Source: an uncultured Collinsella sp.
GTDB lineage: Bacteria; Actinomycetota; Coriobacteriia; Coriobacteriales; Coriobacteriaceae
Length of the DNA stretch: 13,639 nt
Reading direction: 5' to 3'
NCBI GenBank assembly: GCA_902479095.1
Contig: CABSNL010000054.1
Span: 1 to 13,639 of the forward strand
Shown here piece by piece: positions 1 through 8,617 of the stretch. Under the pieces are notes generated by a model, which saw only the letters and a list, made by a program, of their open reading frames with translations, searched no databases and had not been told where the DNA came from. The position numbers and the translations under genes were made by a program. How positions within the stretch are numbered: position 1 is the stretch's first letter; each line of letters starts with the position of its first letter.

Positions 1-8
1 CGGGATTG

Positions 9-24
9 GTCAAAATAGTTTGAC
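9..24. repeat. Short inverted repeat near the window edge
   Basis: GTCAAA (9-14) and TTTGAC (19-24) form a 6-bp dyad around a 4-base spacer in AT-rich sequence, beyond the terminator of the neighbouring minus-strand gene. It could be an operator or part of a promoter for a gene outside the window. There is no gene in 1-119, and no -35/-10 pair can be assigned with confidence. Confidence 0.3.
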
Positions 25-73
25 TATTAGCGGCTAAAATCGCCCGGCGCTAACATTTTAATCCCCGTCCCAG

Positions 74-113
74 AAAAATCATCCCGCGGGGCTTGTGGCT
101 CACGCGGGATGAT
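74..113 (-). terminator. Rho-independent terminator of the 321-aa membrane protein gene
   Basis: An 11-bp perfect stem (78-88 with 103-113, core CATCCCGCG/CGCGGGATG) with a 14-base loop lies just past the TAA stop at 120-122. Read on the minus strand, the stem is followed by a T run (complement of 74-77 and beyond). This is a classic intrinsic terminator for the minus-strand genes. Confidence 0.8.
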
Positions 114-119
114 GGCGTC

Positions 120-1085
120 TTATTTTTTCTTGTCCTGCTCCAGCAGTTCGGACGGTGTGCGATCGGGCTTGCCGCCACGGAAAATCTCGCGGCCATGCAG
201 ACGATGCTCCAGATCGCGCTCGGCTTTTTCCTCGTCAATCTTGGTCTGGCTCACCACCGGGTCCTCAATCAACGACGACACCGAGTTCACCTGCTTCTGA
301 ATGCGCTCGGCGATGGTGTCATCCATACTCACGATGCGCATCTTCCAGTCGATACTCGTGGCGTTGGATGAGCTCTTGGTCCACACGAACGTCAAAATGG
401 CGCTCTGGTGGCCGCGCGCGGGGAACATGCCAAAGAAGGAATCGTGCTGAATGTTGCTATCCTCGTCGATATAGGCGTGAACGTTATACACCACGCGGTC
501 GATCTTATCGTTGAGCAACGCGTTGGTCGCAAGCGCCGCGGCCTGAATCTGCCCGTTGGACAGCAGCTCGAGCTCGTTGGCAGACGATGTGTCCAACACC
601 GTCACCTCGACCGTGCCCGTGCGTTCATCGGCTTCATCGACGGTGAAGTCGAGCGGGAACTGCGTAAAGCCGTTGCCCCATTCAAGTCCACCCTTCAGCG
701 CCGTCGAAACGGTATCGACCGAAACGCTCTCGGACAGGTTGGCGGTGTTCAGACGACGCATCACGCCGTAGCCAATCTGCATGCCCACGATCAGCACCAA
801 AATACCGATGACCACGGCCATCGCGGTCTTCGTAATGGTATGGCTCACCTGCGAGCCCGAAGGATCGTCCTCGGACAGCGGGTCGATATGTTTTGCCTGG
901 CTCGCGCGGTCCTCGCTGCGCAGCTGCGCTAGCGCCGCTTTGTCACCGCGCTTGGCCGCAGCCTCCTTCTCACGCATGCGCTCGGTACGCTTTTTGGCGA
1001 GCGTGGGATCCAAGACGCCGGATGCATCGATTTCGGAGAATAACTCCGTCACTTCTTCCGGAGTCAAAGGGTTCTTGTCAGCCAT
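120..1085 (-). CDS. Single-pass membrane protein of unknown function (321 aa)
   Basis: I do not recognise the family. The predicted protein has a charged, Lys/Glu/Ala-rich N-terminal region (about residues 1-85) that looks helical and cytoplasmic, and one hydrophobic segment (about 87-109, AMAVVIGILVLIVGMQIGYG). A region of about 170 residues follows that looks like a folded extracytoplasmic alpha/beta domain, and the protein ends in a highly charged tail (about 280-321). There is no signal peptidase site, so the hydrophobic segment is probably an anchor. The start is the ATG at 1085, preceded by AGGAAG. The gene lies 19 bases downstream of the ABC exporter stop on the same strand and is probably cotranscribed with it. 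An accessory role for the exporter is possible, but only adjacency supports it. That the ORF is real is well supported by length, Shine-Dalgarno sequence, spacing and the terminator that follows. The function is unknown. Confidence 0.85.
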   Translation of the reverse strand: MADKNPLTPEEVTELFSEIDASGVLDPTLAKKRTERMREKEAAAKRGDKAALAQLRSEDRASQAKHIDPLSEDDPSGSQVSHTITKTAMAVVIGILVLIVGMQIGYGVMRRLNTANLSESVSVDTVSTALKGGLEWGNGFTQFPLDFTVDEADERTGTVEVTVLDTSSANELELLSNGQIQAAALATNALLNDKIDRVVYNVHAYIDEDSNIQHDSFFGMFPARGHQSAILTFVWTKSSSNATSIDWKMRIVSMDDTIAERIQKQVNSVSSLIEDPVVSQTKIDEEKAERDLEHRLHGREIFRGGKPDRTPSELLEQDKKK

Positions 1086-1104
1086 AAACTTCCTGTCATA
1101 TCAA

Positions 1105-2877
1105 TCAGTCGAGCTCGTGCGCACGCGCACCTTCGAACTGCATTCGATAGTAACGGGCATAGGTGCCGCCACGGGCGAGAAGCTCCTCGTGCGTGCCACG
1201 CTCCACAACGCGACCATGCTCAACGGTCGCAATCTCATCGGCGTGTTTAATGGTCGAGAGACGGTGGGCGATGATGATTGTGGTACGGCCGCGTGCCAGC
1301 TCTTCGAGCGACTCCTGCACCGCCTCCTCGCTCTCGTTATCCAAAGCACTCGTCGCCTCGTCCAAGATCAAGATTTTGGGATTCTTGAGAAACACACGCG
1401 CGATGGCAACGCGCTGCTTCTGTCCGCCCGAAAGACGGCTGCCGCGCTCGCCCACGACCGTGTCATAGCCCTGTGGAAGCGACTCGATAAAGGCATCGAT
1501 GTTGGCGCGACGGGCCGCCTCGGCGATCTCTTCCGCCGTAGCGCCCGGCTTGCCGTAGGCGATGTTCTCGCCAATCGTACCGTCAAACAGATAGACATCC
1601 TGCTGCACCAGGCCGATGGCGCGACGCAGGCTCTGCTGCGTCACATCACGCACGTCCTGGCCGTCGATGCTAATGGATCCGGCAGCCACGTCATAAAAGC
1701 GCGGCAACAGCGAACAGGTCGTGGACTTGCCACCGCCCGAAGGGCCAACCAAAGCGATGGTCTGCCCGGGCTTGATGGACAGATCCATATGGTCGATAAC
1801 GGGACGCTCGTCGGCATCGCCCTCGCCCAGCTCAACGTCCTCGTAGTTAAAGCACACGTCGTGATACTCCACGGCGCCGGCAGTCACCTGCAGATCCGTG
1901 GCGTCCGGCTTGTCCTGGATATCCGGCGCGGTCGAGAGCACCTCGTCCATACGCTTAAAGCCGGCGATAGCCTTCTGATACGTTTCGGCCGAATTGACGA
2001 GCGTCTCAAGCGGCGTGCAGAACAGCGAAATATAGAGTGCGAAGGTCGCCATATCGACCGCCTGTAGCTGTCCCTGGGCGACCAGCCATCCGCCCAGCAG
2101 CACTACGATCACATAGAGCACACCCGAGAGCAGGCCATACGTCGCGGTATAGACGCCCATGGCGTGATACATGTTCTCCTTGGACAAAAGGTAGCGGTCG
2201 TTAGAGGCACGGAACTTGGCACGCTCGGTCTCCTCGTTGGCAAAGCTCTTGACCACGCGCATGCCCGCCAGAGAATCCTGCAGCTGTGCATTGATGCCGC
2301 TGATTTTTTTGCGGTTGTCGCTAAAGACCTCGCGCATGCGCATGTTCTGCCAAAACATGACGACCGCAAACGCCGCCGTCACCACGGCCATGGCAAGCGC
2401 CAGCACCGGAGCGATGGTAAAGAGGATCACAAACGAGCCGATAATCTCGATGCCGCAGATGATGATCCACTCGGGCACGTGATGCGCCGCCTCGCAGATA
2501 TCGAACAGGTCGTTGACCACGCGGCTCATCATGTCGCCCGAGCTGTTGCGGTCGAAGTACGCAAAGCTAAAGCGCTCATACTGGTCGAACAGGTCCTCGC
2601 GCATCTTGGACTCCATGCGCGCGCCCATCACGTGACCCCAATAGCTCACAAAGTAGCGGCAGGCGCAGCGGACGGCATACATCAGTACCAAGCCTACCGC
2701 GATCATGCCGAGCGCCTGCATAATGGCAGCCTGACCCTGAGTAAACAGCCCACCGGTCAAATTGCGCAGGATAATGGGAAACGCCAGGTCAATGGCGGCG
2801 AGCACCAGGGCACAAACAGTATCAGCAACAAAAAGCCCCATCTGGGGCTTGTAATAAGACAAAAACCTCTTCAGCAT
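1105..2877 (-). CDS. ABC exporter half-transporter, fused permease and ATPase
   Basis: This 590-aa protein has the type IV (ABCB/MsbA-like) exporter layout: an N-terminal transmembrane domain (about residues 15-300, hydrophobic runs near 18-37, 55-75, 137-180 and 245-290), then a nucleotide-binding domain. Visible motifs are an A-loop tyrosine (Tyr345), Walker A GPSGGGKST (378-386), Q-loop Gln425/426, signature LSGGQ (482-486), Walker B ILILDE (502-507), D-loop SALD (510-513) and switch His538. All catalytic residues are intact, so it should hydrolyse ATP. Only one half-transporter is present, so a homodimer is expected. The substrate cannot be read from the sequence; lipid, drug or peptide export are all possible. 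The ATG at 2877 follows GAGG by six bases. It sits downstream of the Nudix gene across an 82-base spacer with a strong stem-loop, and upstream of an unknown membrane protein. Confidence 0.95.
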   Translation of the reverse strand: MLKRFLSYYKPQMGLFVADTVCALVLAAIDLAFPIILRNLTGGLFTQGQAAIMQALGMIAVGLVLMYAVRCACRYFVSYWGHVMGARMESKMREDLFDQYERFSFAYFDRNSSGDMMSRVVNDLFDICEAAHHVPEWIIICGIEIIGSFVILFTIAPVLALAMAVVTAAFAVVMFWQNMRMREVFSDNRKKISGINAQLQDSLAGMRVVKSFANEETERAKFRASNDRYLLSKENMYHAMGVYTATYGLLSGVLYVIVVLLGGWLVAQGQLQAVDMATFALYISLFCTPLETLVNSAETYQKAIAGFKRMDEVLSTAPDIQDKPDATDLQVTAGAVEYHDVCFNYEDVELGEGDADERPVIDHMDLSIKPGQTIALVGPSGGGKSTTCSLLPRFYDVAAGSISIDGQDVRDVTQQSLRRAIGLVQQDVYLFDGTIGENIAYGKPGATAEEIAEAARRANIDAFIESLPQGYDTVVGERGSRLSGGQKQRVAIARVFLKNPKILILDEATSALDNESEEAVQESLEELARGRTTIIIAHRLSTIKHADEIATVEHGRVVERGTHEELLARGGTYARYYRMQFEGARAHELD

Positions 2878-2908
2878 GTGATCCTCAAAGAAATATCAGC
2901 AACGTAAG

Positions 2909-2947
2909 GCCCTGGGACAAAGCAGTCAGTAGTACTTGTCCCAGGGC
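2909..2947 (-). other. Strong stem-loop between the Nudix and ABC genes, no T tract
   Basis: GCCCTGGGACAA (2909-2920) pairs perfectly over 12 bp with TTGTCCCAGGGC (2936-2947) around a 15-base loop. On the minus strand the stem is followed by CTTACGTTGC, not by a run of T, so a standard intrinsic terminator is unlikely. It could be an RNA stability or processing element, a weak or factor-assisted terminator that lowers ABC expression, or a protein-binding hairpin. The structure is seen directly; the role is inferred. Confidence 0.6.
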
Positions 2948-2959
2948 TATACCCACTCG

Positions 2960-3655
2960 TTAAAGCTCGGCCCCGCCTAGCCGGTGAGCGATGCTATCAC
3001 AGGCAAGCGCGCCCACAACGGTCTTGGCGTCTTCGATCTTGCCGTCGAGCACGGCGTCGATCAGCTCGTGCAGCGGTACCAGGTCCACGTTGACAAACTC
3101 GTCATCATCGGGGTTGGGCGCATCAAACTCGAGCTTGGTAGCCAAGTAGATGTGGATAATCTCATCGCAAAAACCGCAGGACGTGACAATCGACGTCAAA
3201 AAGCGAATACGACCAGCCCTAAAGCCGGTCTCCTCATGCAGTTCGCGCTTGGCGCAATCGAGCGAGTCCTCGCCTGGATCGAGCTTGCCGGCGGGAATCT
3301 CGACCGTCACGCGGTCGATGGCGGTGCGGTACTGACGCACCAGTACGATCTTGCCGCTCTCGGTCAGTGCCACAACGGCCGCCGCACCCGGATGGCGAAC
3401 GATATCGCGGGCGCTGCGGTGACCGTTGGGCAGCTCAACCTCAAGACGGTGGACGTCGAGGATCTTGCCCTTCCAGGCGCACTCCTCCGAAAGAATCTTC
3501 TCGTGCAGCTCGGCATCATGCGGGTCGTCGTCGCCCAGCACCAGCGCCGGCTCGTCAGCGACCTCGCCACCAGGCTCGCCCTCGGCGTGCCCATACATGC
3601 GGCTGTCCTCCTCGACGATCTGCGCGTCCACGAGCTCTTCGTTCTTCTCGTCCAT
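2960..3655 (-). CDS. Nudix hydrolase, ADP-ribose pyrophosphatase type
   Basis: The 231-aa protein contains a complete Nudix box of the form GX5EX7REUXEEXGU at residues 123-145 (GKLDPGE, then RELHEETGF). It is preceded by VEIPAGK, which is typical of ADP-sugar/ADP-ribose pyrophosphatases (NudF/YqkG-like). The expected reaction is Mg2+-dependent cleavage of ADP-ribose to AMP and ribose 5-phosphate; the exact substrate is inferred. The first ~55 residues are unusually acidic (runs of Glu/Asp, GDDDPHD) and are absent from most members of the family, which usually have about 170-210 residues. I chose the ATG at 3655 because AGAGG (3666-3670) lies ten bases upstream of it but only one base from the in-frame ATG at 3664. 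The longer form would add three residues (MRR). It starts 21 bases after the purD stop, so it is probably cotranscribed with purD. Confidence 0.92.
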   Translation of the reverse strand: MDEKNEELVDAQIVEEDSRMYGHAEGEPGGEVADEPALVLGDDDPHDAELHEKILSEECAWKGKILDVHRLEVELPNGHRSARDIVRHPGAAAVVALTESGKIVLVRQYRTAIDRVTVEIPAGKLDPGEDSLDCAKRELHEETGFRAGRIRFLTSIVTSCGFCDEIIHIYLATKLEFDAPNPDDDEFVNVDLVPLHELIDAVLDGKIEDAKTVVGALACDSIAHRLGGAEL

Positions 3656-3665
3656 CCGTCTCATT

Positions 3666-3670
3666 CCTCT
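3666..3670 (-). promoter_or_regulatory. Ribosome binding site that decides the Nudix start
   Basis: AGAGG on the minus strand. It lies ten bases from the ATG at 3655 and one base from the ATG at 3664, so the downstream ATG is favoured. Confidence 0.55.
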
Positions 3671-3676
3671 CGGATT

Positions 3677-4981
3677 TTAGGCATCCCAGGCGTCGCGGCC
3701 GCGCAGCGCGCGCAGGCCGATGTCGTGACGCAGGGTCTTGCCCTCAAAATCAATCTTCTCGCAGGCCTCGTAAGCAAGGTTGCGAGCGCTCTCGAACGTG
3801 TCGCCCAGAGCGGTCACGGCAAGCACGCGACCACCATTGGTCACGAGCTGACCGTCCACCACGGCAGTGCCCGCGTGGTACACGGTCACGTTCTCCATGG
3901 CCTCGGCATCGGCGATACCGGTGATGACCTTGCCCTTCTCGTAGCTGCCGGGATAGCCCGCGCTCGTCAGGACAACGGCCACGGCCCACTCGTCACGCCA
4001 GTCGAGCTCAATCTGGTCGAGCTCGCAGTTGGCGCAGGCGAGCATAACCTCGACCAGGTCGTTCTTAAGGCGCGGGAGCACGACCTGCGTCTCGGGGTCG
4101 CCAAAGCGGGCATTGAACTCCAGCACCTTGGGGCCGGCAGGCGTGAGCATAAAGCCGCCGTACAGGCAGCCGCGGTAGTCGATACCCTCGGCAGCGAGCT
4201 CGGCCACGGTCTGCTCCATGACCTTCACCATGGTGGCGTGCTCCTCGTCAGTCACGATGGGCACCGGGCTGTAGACACCCATGCCGCCGGTGTTGGGGCC
4301 CTTGTCGCCCTCGAGCGCACGCTTGTGGTCCTGCGAAGTGGCCATGGGGCGCACGGTCTTGCCATCGGTAAAGGCCAGCAGCGAGCACTCGGGGCCGGTC
4401 AGCATCTCCTCGATGACCACGGTATTGCCGGCATCGCCAAAGGTGCCGCCAAAACACTCGCGCACGGCCTCTTCGGCCTGCTCGAGCTCAGTCGCCACGA
4501 TAACGCCCTTGCCTGCGGCCAGGCCGTCAGCCTTGACGACCAGCGGAGCGCCCTGCTCACGCACATAGGCAAGAGCCGAAGCCTCGTCGGTAAACGAGCC
4601 GTAGGCTGCCGTCGGGATACCGGCGCGCTCCATGAGCTGCTTGGAGAACAGCTTGGAGCCCTCCATCTGGGCGCCCTCGGCACCCGGGCCAAAGCAGGGA
4701 ATACCCGCCGCGCGCACGGCGTCGGCCACGCCCGCCACGAGCGGAGCCTCGGGGCCAATCACCACGAGTCCGCATCCGTGGCTCTGCGCAAACACCGCCA
4801 CGGCCGCAGGATCGCAGTCGTCGAGAACAACGTTCTCGCCGCAGCTCGCAGTGCCGCCGTTACCCGGCGCGATGTAGAGCTTGCCGGCGCGCGGTGATGC
4901 CGCGAGCTTAGCTGCCAAAGCATGCTCGCGGCCGCCGCTGCCCAACAACAGGATGTCGATGGTTTGAGTGTCCGCCTTCAA
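3677..4981 (-). CDS. purD: Phosphoribosylamine--glycine ligase (GAR synthetase)
   Basis: PurD joins phosphoribosylamine and glycine with ATP to form glycinamide ribonucleotide, step two of de novo purine synthesis. The 434-aa product has the ATP-grasp layout: the N-terminal signature GSGGREHAL (residues 14-22), the ATP-grasp segment KADGLAAGKGV, SQDHKRALEGDKGPNTGGMG, and the family signature RFGDPETQ. Length matches the family (about 420-435). I chose a TTG start at 4981. GAGGAGG lies five bases upstream of it, and homology begins right after it (IDILLLGSGGREH). The open frame continues upstream to a possible ATG at 5149, but that would overlap the end of purA and read through the intergenic hairpin. 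It lies downstream of purA, with a structured 118-base spacer between them, and just upstream of the Nudix gene. Confidence 0.97.
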   Translation of the reverse strand: MKADTQTIDILLLGSGGREHALAAKLAASPRAGKLYIAPGNGGTASCGENVVLDDCDPAAVAVFAQSHGCGLVVIGPEAPLVAGVADAVRAAGIPCFGPGAEGAQMEGSKLFSKQLMERAGIPTAAYGSFTDEASALAYVREQGAPLVVKADGLAAGKGVIVATELEQAEEAVRECFGGTFGDAGNTVVIEEMLTGPECSLLAFTDGKTVRPMATSQDHKRALEGDKGPNTGGMGVYSPVPIVTDEEHATMVKVMEQTVAELAAEGIDYRGCLYGGFMLTPAGPKVLEFNARFGDPETQVVLPRLKNDLVEVMLACANCELDQIELDWRDEWAVAVVLTSAGYPGSYEKGKVITGIADAEAMENVTVYHAGTAVVDGQLVTNGGRVLAVTALGDTFESARNLAYEACEKIDFEGKTLRHDIGLRALRGRDAWDA

Positions 4982-4986
4982 GGGTG

Positions 4987-4993
4987 CCTCCTC
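4987..4993 (-). promoter_or_regulatory. Ribosome binding site that fixes the purD TTG start
   Basis: GAGGAGG on the minus strand lies five bases before the TTG at 4979-4981. It is close to an ideal Shine-Dalgarno sequence and rejects the much longer N-terminal extension of the open frame. Confidence 0.8.
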
Positions 4994-5021
4994 TATGGAT
5001 GAACGGCCCGCTCCGCGCGAG

Positions 5022-5077
5022 CCCTTTGCAAGCAAATATACCCCTCGGCCGCCCGTCCGGGCTGCAAAGGGGTATAT
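5022..5077 (-). promoter_or_regulatory. Structured purA-purD spacer: terminator with an alternative stem (possible attenuator)
   Basis: Just after the purA stop, ATATACCCC and GGGGTATAT (5036-5044 and 5069-5077) form a perfect 9-bp stem, extended by one T-A pair, enclosing an inner GCCC/GGGC hairpin (5051-5062). On the minus strand it is followed by a short T-rich stretch, so it can act as a modest terminator. The same promoter-proximal arm can pair instead with a third segment: CCCTTTGCA (5022-5030) with TGCAAAGGG (5063-5071), also nine perfect pairs. The two pairings share bases 5069-5071 and cannot both form completely. This layout suits read-through control of purD. The pairings are seen in the sequence; the regulation is inferred. 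I do not recognise a known riboswitch aptamer here. Confidence 0.5.
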
Positions 5078-5099
5078 CGCAATAACCAAATAGTCCCGA

Positions 5100-6386
<1,287 letters not shown>

Positions 6387-6452
6387 GTTTACTCCTTACA
6401 TTCATGGACTGTCTACGCGCCACGCCGGCACGCAGAAGCACAAAACATTCCC

Positions 6453-6458
6453 AGTATA
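6453..6458 (-). promoter_or_regulatory. Possible -10 element for purA
   Basis: TATACT on the minus strand is a near-consensus -10 hexamer about 67 bases before the purA ATG. No good -35 is visible 16-18 bases upstream. A small hairpin, CCCGT/ACGGG, lies directly upstream of it and may be a weak end signal for dnaB. This is a tentative promoter. Confidence 0.35.
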
Positions 6459-6479
6459 CCCGTGCAACGGGCGCCTGTC

Positions 6480-7871
6480 CTACTCCTCGGCATGTGCCCC
6501 ATCAAGCTCATAGAACTTGGTGGATGCCGGCAGGAACATCAGGTCGACGTCGCCGATCGGGCCCGAACGGTTCTTGGCCACGACGATACGCGTAACGCCC
6601 TCGTCGGGTCGATCGTCGCGCGAGGCCTCGGCCTCGTCGGCGGAGCGGTCCAAGAACATAACGATATCGGCGTCCTGCTCGATGGAGCCCGATTCACGAA
6701 GGTCGGAAAGCTGCGGGCGCTTGCCGGTACGGGATTCAACCTGACGCGAGAGCTGCGACAGCGCGATGAGCGGGATCTTGAGCTCCTTGGCCATGATCTT
6801 CAGACCACGCGACATCTCCGAAACCTCGACGGTACGGCTCTCGGAACGACGACCCGGCGGAGGACTCACCAGCTGCAGGTAGTCCAGGATGATGATTGCC
6901 TTCTCCTTGTTATGGAGCATACGGCGGCTCTTGGCGCGAATCTCGGTCACTGTGGTGCCGGGCGTATCGTCAATCAGAATATCGAGCTTGGACAAGGTCT
7001 GCGTGGCCTCGTTGATATTGGCCCATTGCTCGGGGCTAATGCGGCCCATGCGGAAGTCACTGATCGAGATCATGGCGTAGGCGCAAATCAGACGCTGGGC
7101 AATTTCCTTGCCCGACATCTCCAGCGAGAAGAAGCCGACGGTATAACCAGCAGCGGCAGCGTTAAGTGCCAGGTTCAGAGCGAACGACGTCTTACCTACA
7201 GCAGGACGGGCGCCGATGATGATGAGCTGGCCCTCGCGGAAGCCCATGAGCATACGGTCGAGTGACGGAAAGCCCGTGGGCACGCCCGCAGCCTGGCCAC
7301 CGGCCTGGCACACTTCCTCGGCCTCGTTATAGGCCTCGACCATAAACTCGGTCAGCGTCTTGTAGCTCGACTTGACCTCGCGTGCCGTGACCTTGAGCAG
7401 CTTGCTCTCGGCCAGCTCGACAACCTCTTTGGTGTCGGTGGGGGCGTTATAGGCCAGCGCGTTGATCTCGTTGGTGGCGCCGATCAACTCGCGCAGCATC
7501 GAGTCGCGACGCACGATGGCGGCATGGTGCTGCCAGTTGACGAGCGACAGGGTCTGACCCATCAGCTCCAAAATGTACGCTTCGCCGCCCACGGCATCGA
7601 GCTTGTTGATGCTGCGCAGGTAATCGATCAGCGAGATGGAGTCGATGGGAATGCGGCTGTTGTACATATCGACCATCGCAGTATAGATGGTCTTATGAAT
7701 GGGCCGGTAGAAGTCATCGGGCTGCAGCTCGACCTGGGCCTCTTCGACCACCTCGGGCGATAGCAGCATAGCGGCCAGTACATTGGCCTCTGCATCTTGG
7801 TTTTGGGGAAGACCCAACTTTGAGCCGCGGTCCTCGACCGTCAGCCCGATCTCCCTATCGTCATATGCCAT
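6480..7871 (-). CDS. dnaB: Replicative DNA helicase DnaB
   Basis: DnaB is the hexameric 5'-3' helicase at the replication fork. The 463-aa protein has the N-terminal primase-interaction domain beginning at LPQNQDAEANVLAAML, then the RecA-like ATPase domain. The latter contains Walker A GARPAVGKTS (220-229), Walker B IIILDYLQL and the conserved LSQLSRQVESRTGKRPQLSD segment. No intein or insertion interrupts it, and length fits the family. Several in-frame ATGs lie close together (7883, 7877, 7871). I chose 7871 because GAGG (7878-7881) lies six bases upstream of it, while the first ATG has no clear Shine-Dalgarno sequence; the longer form adds MRML. It is downstream of rplI, but a strong terminator lies between them, so it is probably transcribed from its own promoter. 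Confidence 0.97.
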   Translation of the reverse strand: MAYDDREIGLTVEDRGSKLGLPQNQDAEANVLAAMLLSPEVVEEAQVELQPDDFYRPIHKTIYTAMVDMYNSRIPIDSISLIDYLRSINKLDAVGGEAYILELMGQTLSLVNWQHHAAIVRRDSMLRELIGATNEINALAYNAPTDTKEVVELAESKLLKVTAREVKSSYKTLTEFMVEAYNEAEEVCQAGGQAAGVPTGFPSLDRMLMGFREGQLIIIGARPAVGKTSFALNLALNAAAAGYTVGFFSLEMSGKEIAQRLICAYAMISISDFRMGRISPEQWANINEATQTLSKLDILIDDTPGTTVTEIRAKSRRMLHNKEKAIIILDYLQLVSPPPGRRSESRTVEVSEMSRGLKIMAKELKIPLIALSQLSRQVESRTGKRPQLSDLRESGSIEQDADIVMFLDRSADEAEASRDDRPDEGVTRIVVAKNRSGPIGDVDLMFLPASTKFYELDGAHAEE

Positions 7872-7906
7872 GAGCATCCTCATTCATATCGCTTGCGAGC
7901 ATCCAT

Positions 7907-7912
7907 AGTATC
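7907..7912 (-). promoter_or_regulatory. Possible -10 element for dnaB
   Basis: GATACT on the minus strand, about 35 bases upstream of the chosen dnaB ATG. No convincing -35 hexamer is seen. The rplI terminator upstream implies that a dnaB promoter must exist in 7872-8025, and this is the best candidate I can see. Confidence 0.3.
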
Positions 7913-7931
7913 AGCCACGGTCCCAAAACGC

Positions 7932-7988
7932 GCCGCGCGCGGCCAATCATCACCGAACCAAACGGATGAACGGTCCTGTATATAGGAC
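7932..7988. other. rplI-dnaB spacer with two palindromes
   Basis: The 224-base gap between dnaB and rplI contains a perfect 12-bp GC palindrome GCCGCGCGCGGC (7932-7943) and an inverted repeat GTCCT-N6-AGGAC (7973-7988, TATA-like centre GTATAT). Both lie upstream of the likely dnaB promoter and could be operators or simply chance GC symmetry. No coding region is evident here. Confidence 0.35.
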
Positions 7989-8025
7989 TTCGACGCAACG
8001 TTCACCATGACACTCACTCAGCGCA

Positions 8026-8063
8026 AAAAACAAAAGGGCGCCCTGGTCTCCCAGAGCGCCCTT
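8026..8063 (-). terminator. Rho-independent terminator after rplI
   Basis: AAGGGCGC (8034-8041) and GCGCCCTT (8056-8063) form a stem, extended inside by CTGG/CCAG. On the minus strand it is followed by TTTTGTTTTTTG. This is a strong terminator ending the rpsF-ssb-rpsR-rplI operon and separating it from dnaB. Confidence 0.9.
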
Positions 8064-8095
8064 CTTAGAACAAGATTGTTGCGTTGCAGCAAATG

Positions 8096-8602
8096 CTACT
8101 CGGCAGCAGCCTCAGTCTCGACCTCGGCGGTCTCGGCCTCGGCAGCGAGCTCCTCGGCGGTAACGCCGACGAGAACGACAACCTCGGCCTTGATCTCGCG
8201 GTACAGCGAAATGGCAACGGTGTGGGCACCGGCAACCTTGATGGGCTTACCGAGCTCGACGCGCTTGCGGTCGATGTCCATACCGAGCTGAGCCTTGATG
8301 GCATCAGCGATCATAGCGGCGGTAACGGAGCCAAAGAGGATGCCCTCGTCGCCGACCTTGACGTCAACGGTGACCGTCTTGCCCTCGAAGGCAGCCTTGG
8401 TCTCGTTGGCGGTAGCCAGACGGACGGCCTCGCGCTTGGCGATGTTGTTGCGACGCTCGTCAAGCTGCTTGAGGTTGCCCTTGGTGGCGGCAACAGCGAG
8501 CTTCTTGGGGAACAGGAAGTTCTCAGCGTAACCCTGAGCGACCTCTACGACGTCACCCTCGCCGCCCTTGCCCTTGATCTCATCGAGAAGAATAACCTTC
8601 AT
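8096..8602 (-). CDS. rplI: 50S ribosomal protein L9
   Basis: L9 binds 23S rRNA near the base of the L1 stalk and helps maintain reading frame. The start MKVILLDEIKGKGGEGDVVE and the following VAQGYAENFLFPKKLA form the classic L9 N-terminal signature. A long connecting helix and a C-terminal domain follow. At 168 aa it is about 20 residues longer than the usual ~148; the extra length is an Ala/Glu-rich tail (about 150-168, ELAAEAETAEVETEAAAE). GGGAG lies seven bases before the ATG at 8602. It is the last gene of its operon, 15 bases after rpsR. Confidence 0.97.
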   Translation of the reverse strand: MKVILLDEIKGKGGEGDVVEVAQGYAENFLFPKKLAVAATKGNLKQLDERRNNIAKREAVRLATANETKAAFEGKTVTVDVKVGDEGILFGSVTAAMIADAIKAQLGMDIDRKRVELGKPIKVAGAHTVAISLYREIKAEVVVLVGVTAEELAAEAETAEVETEAAAE

Positions 8603-8617
8603 GATGCGTCTCCCTTC

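Noticed and set aside
781..2067. 428-aa open frame on the plus strand
   Set aside because: It is antisense to the membrane protein and ABC exporter genes and has no recognisable protein features.
2984..4897. 637-aa open frame on the plus strand
   Set aside because: It is an antisense shadow of the Nudix and purD genes, created by high-GC codon use. The minus-strand products are clearly recognised.
5022..5099. Purine riboswitch upstream of purD
   Set aside because: I cannot see a three-way junction or the conserved purine aptamer loops; only the hairpin and its alternative pairing are supported.
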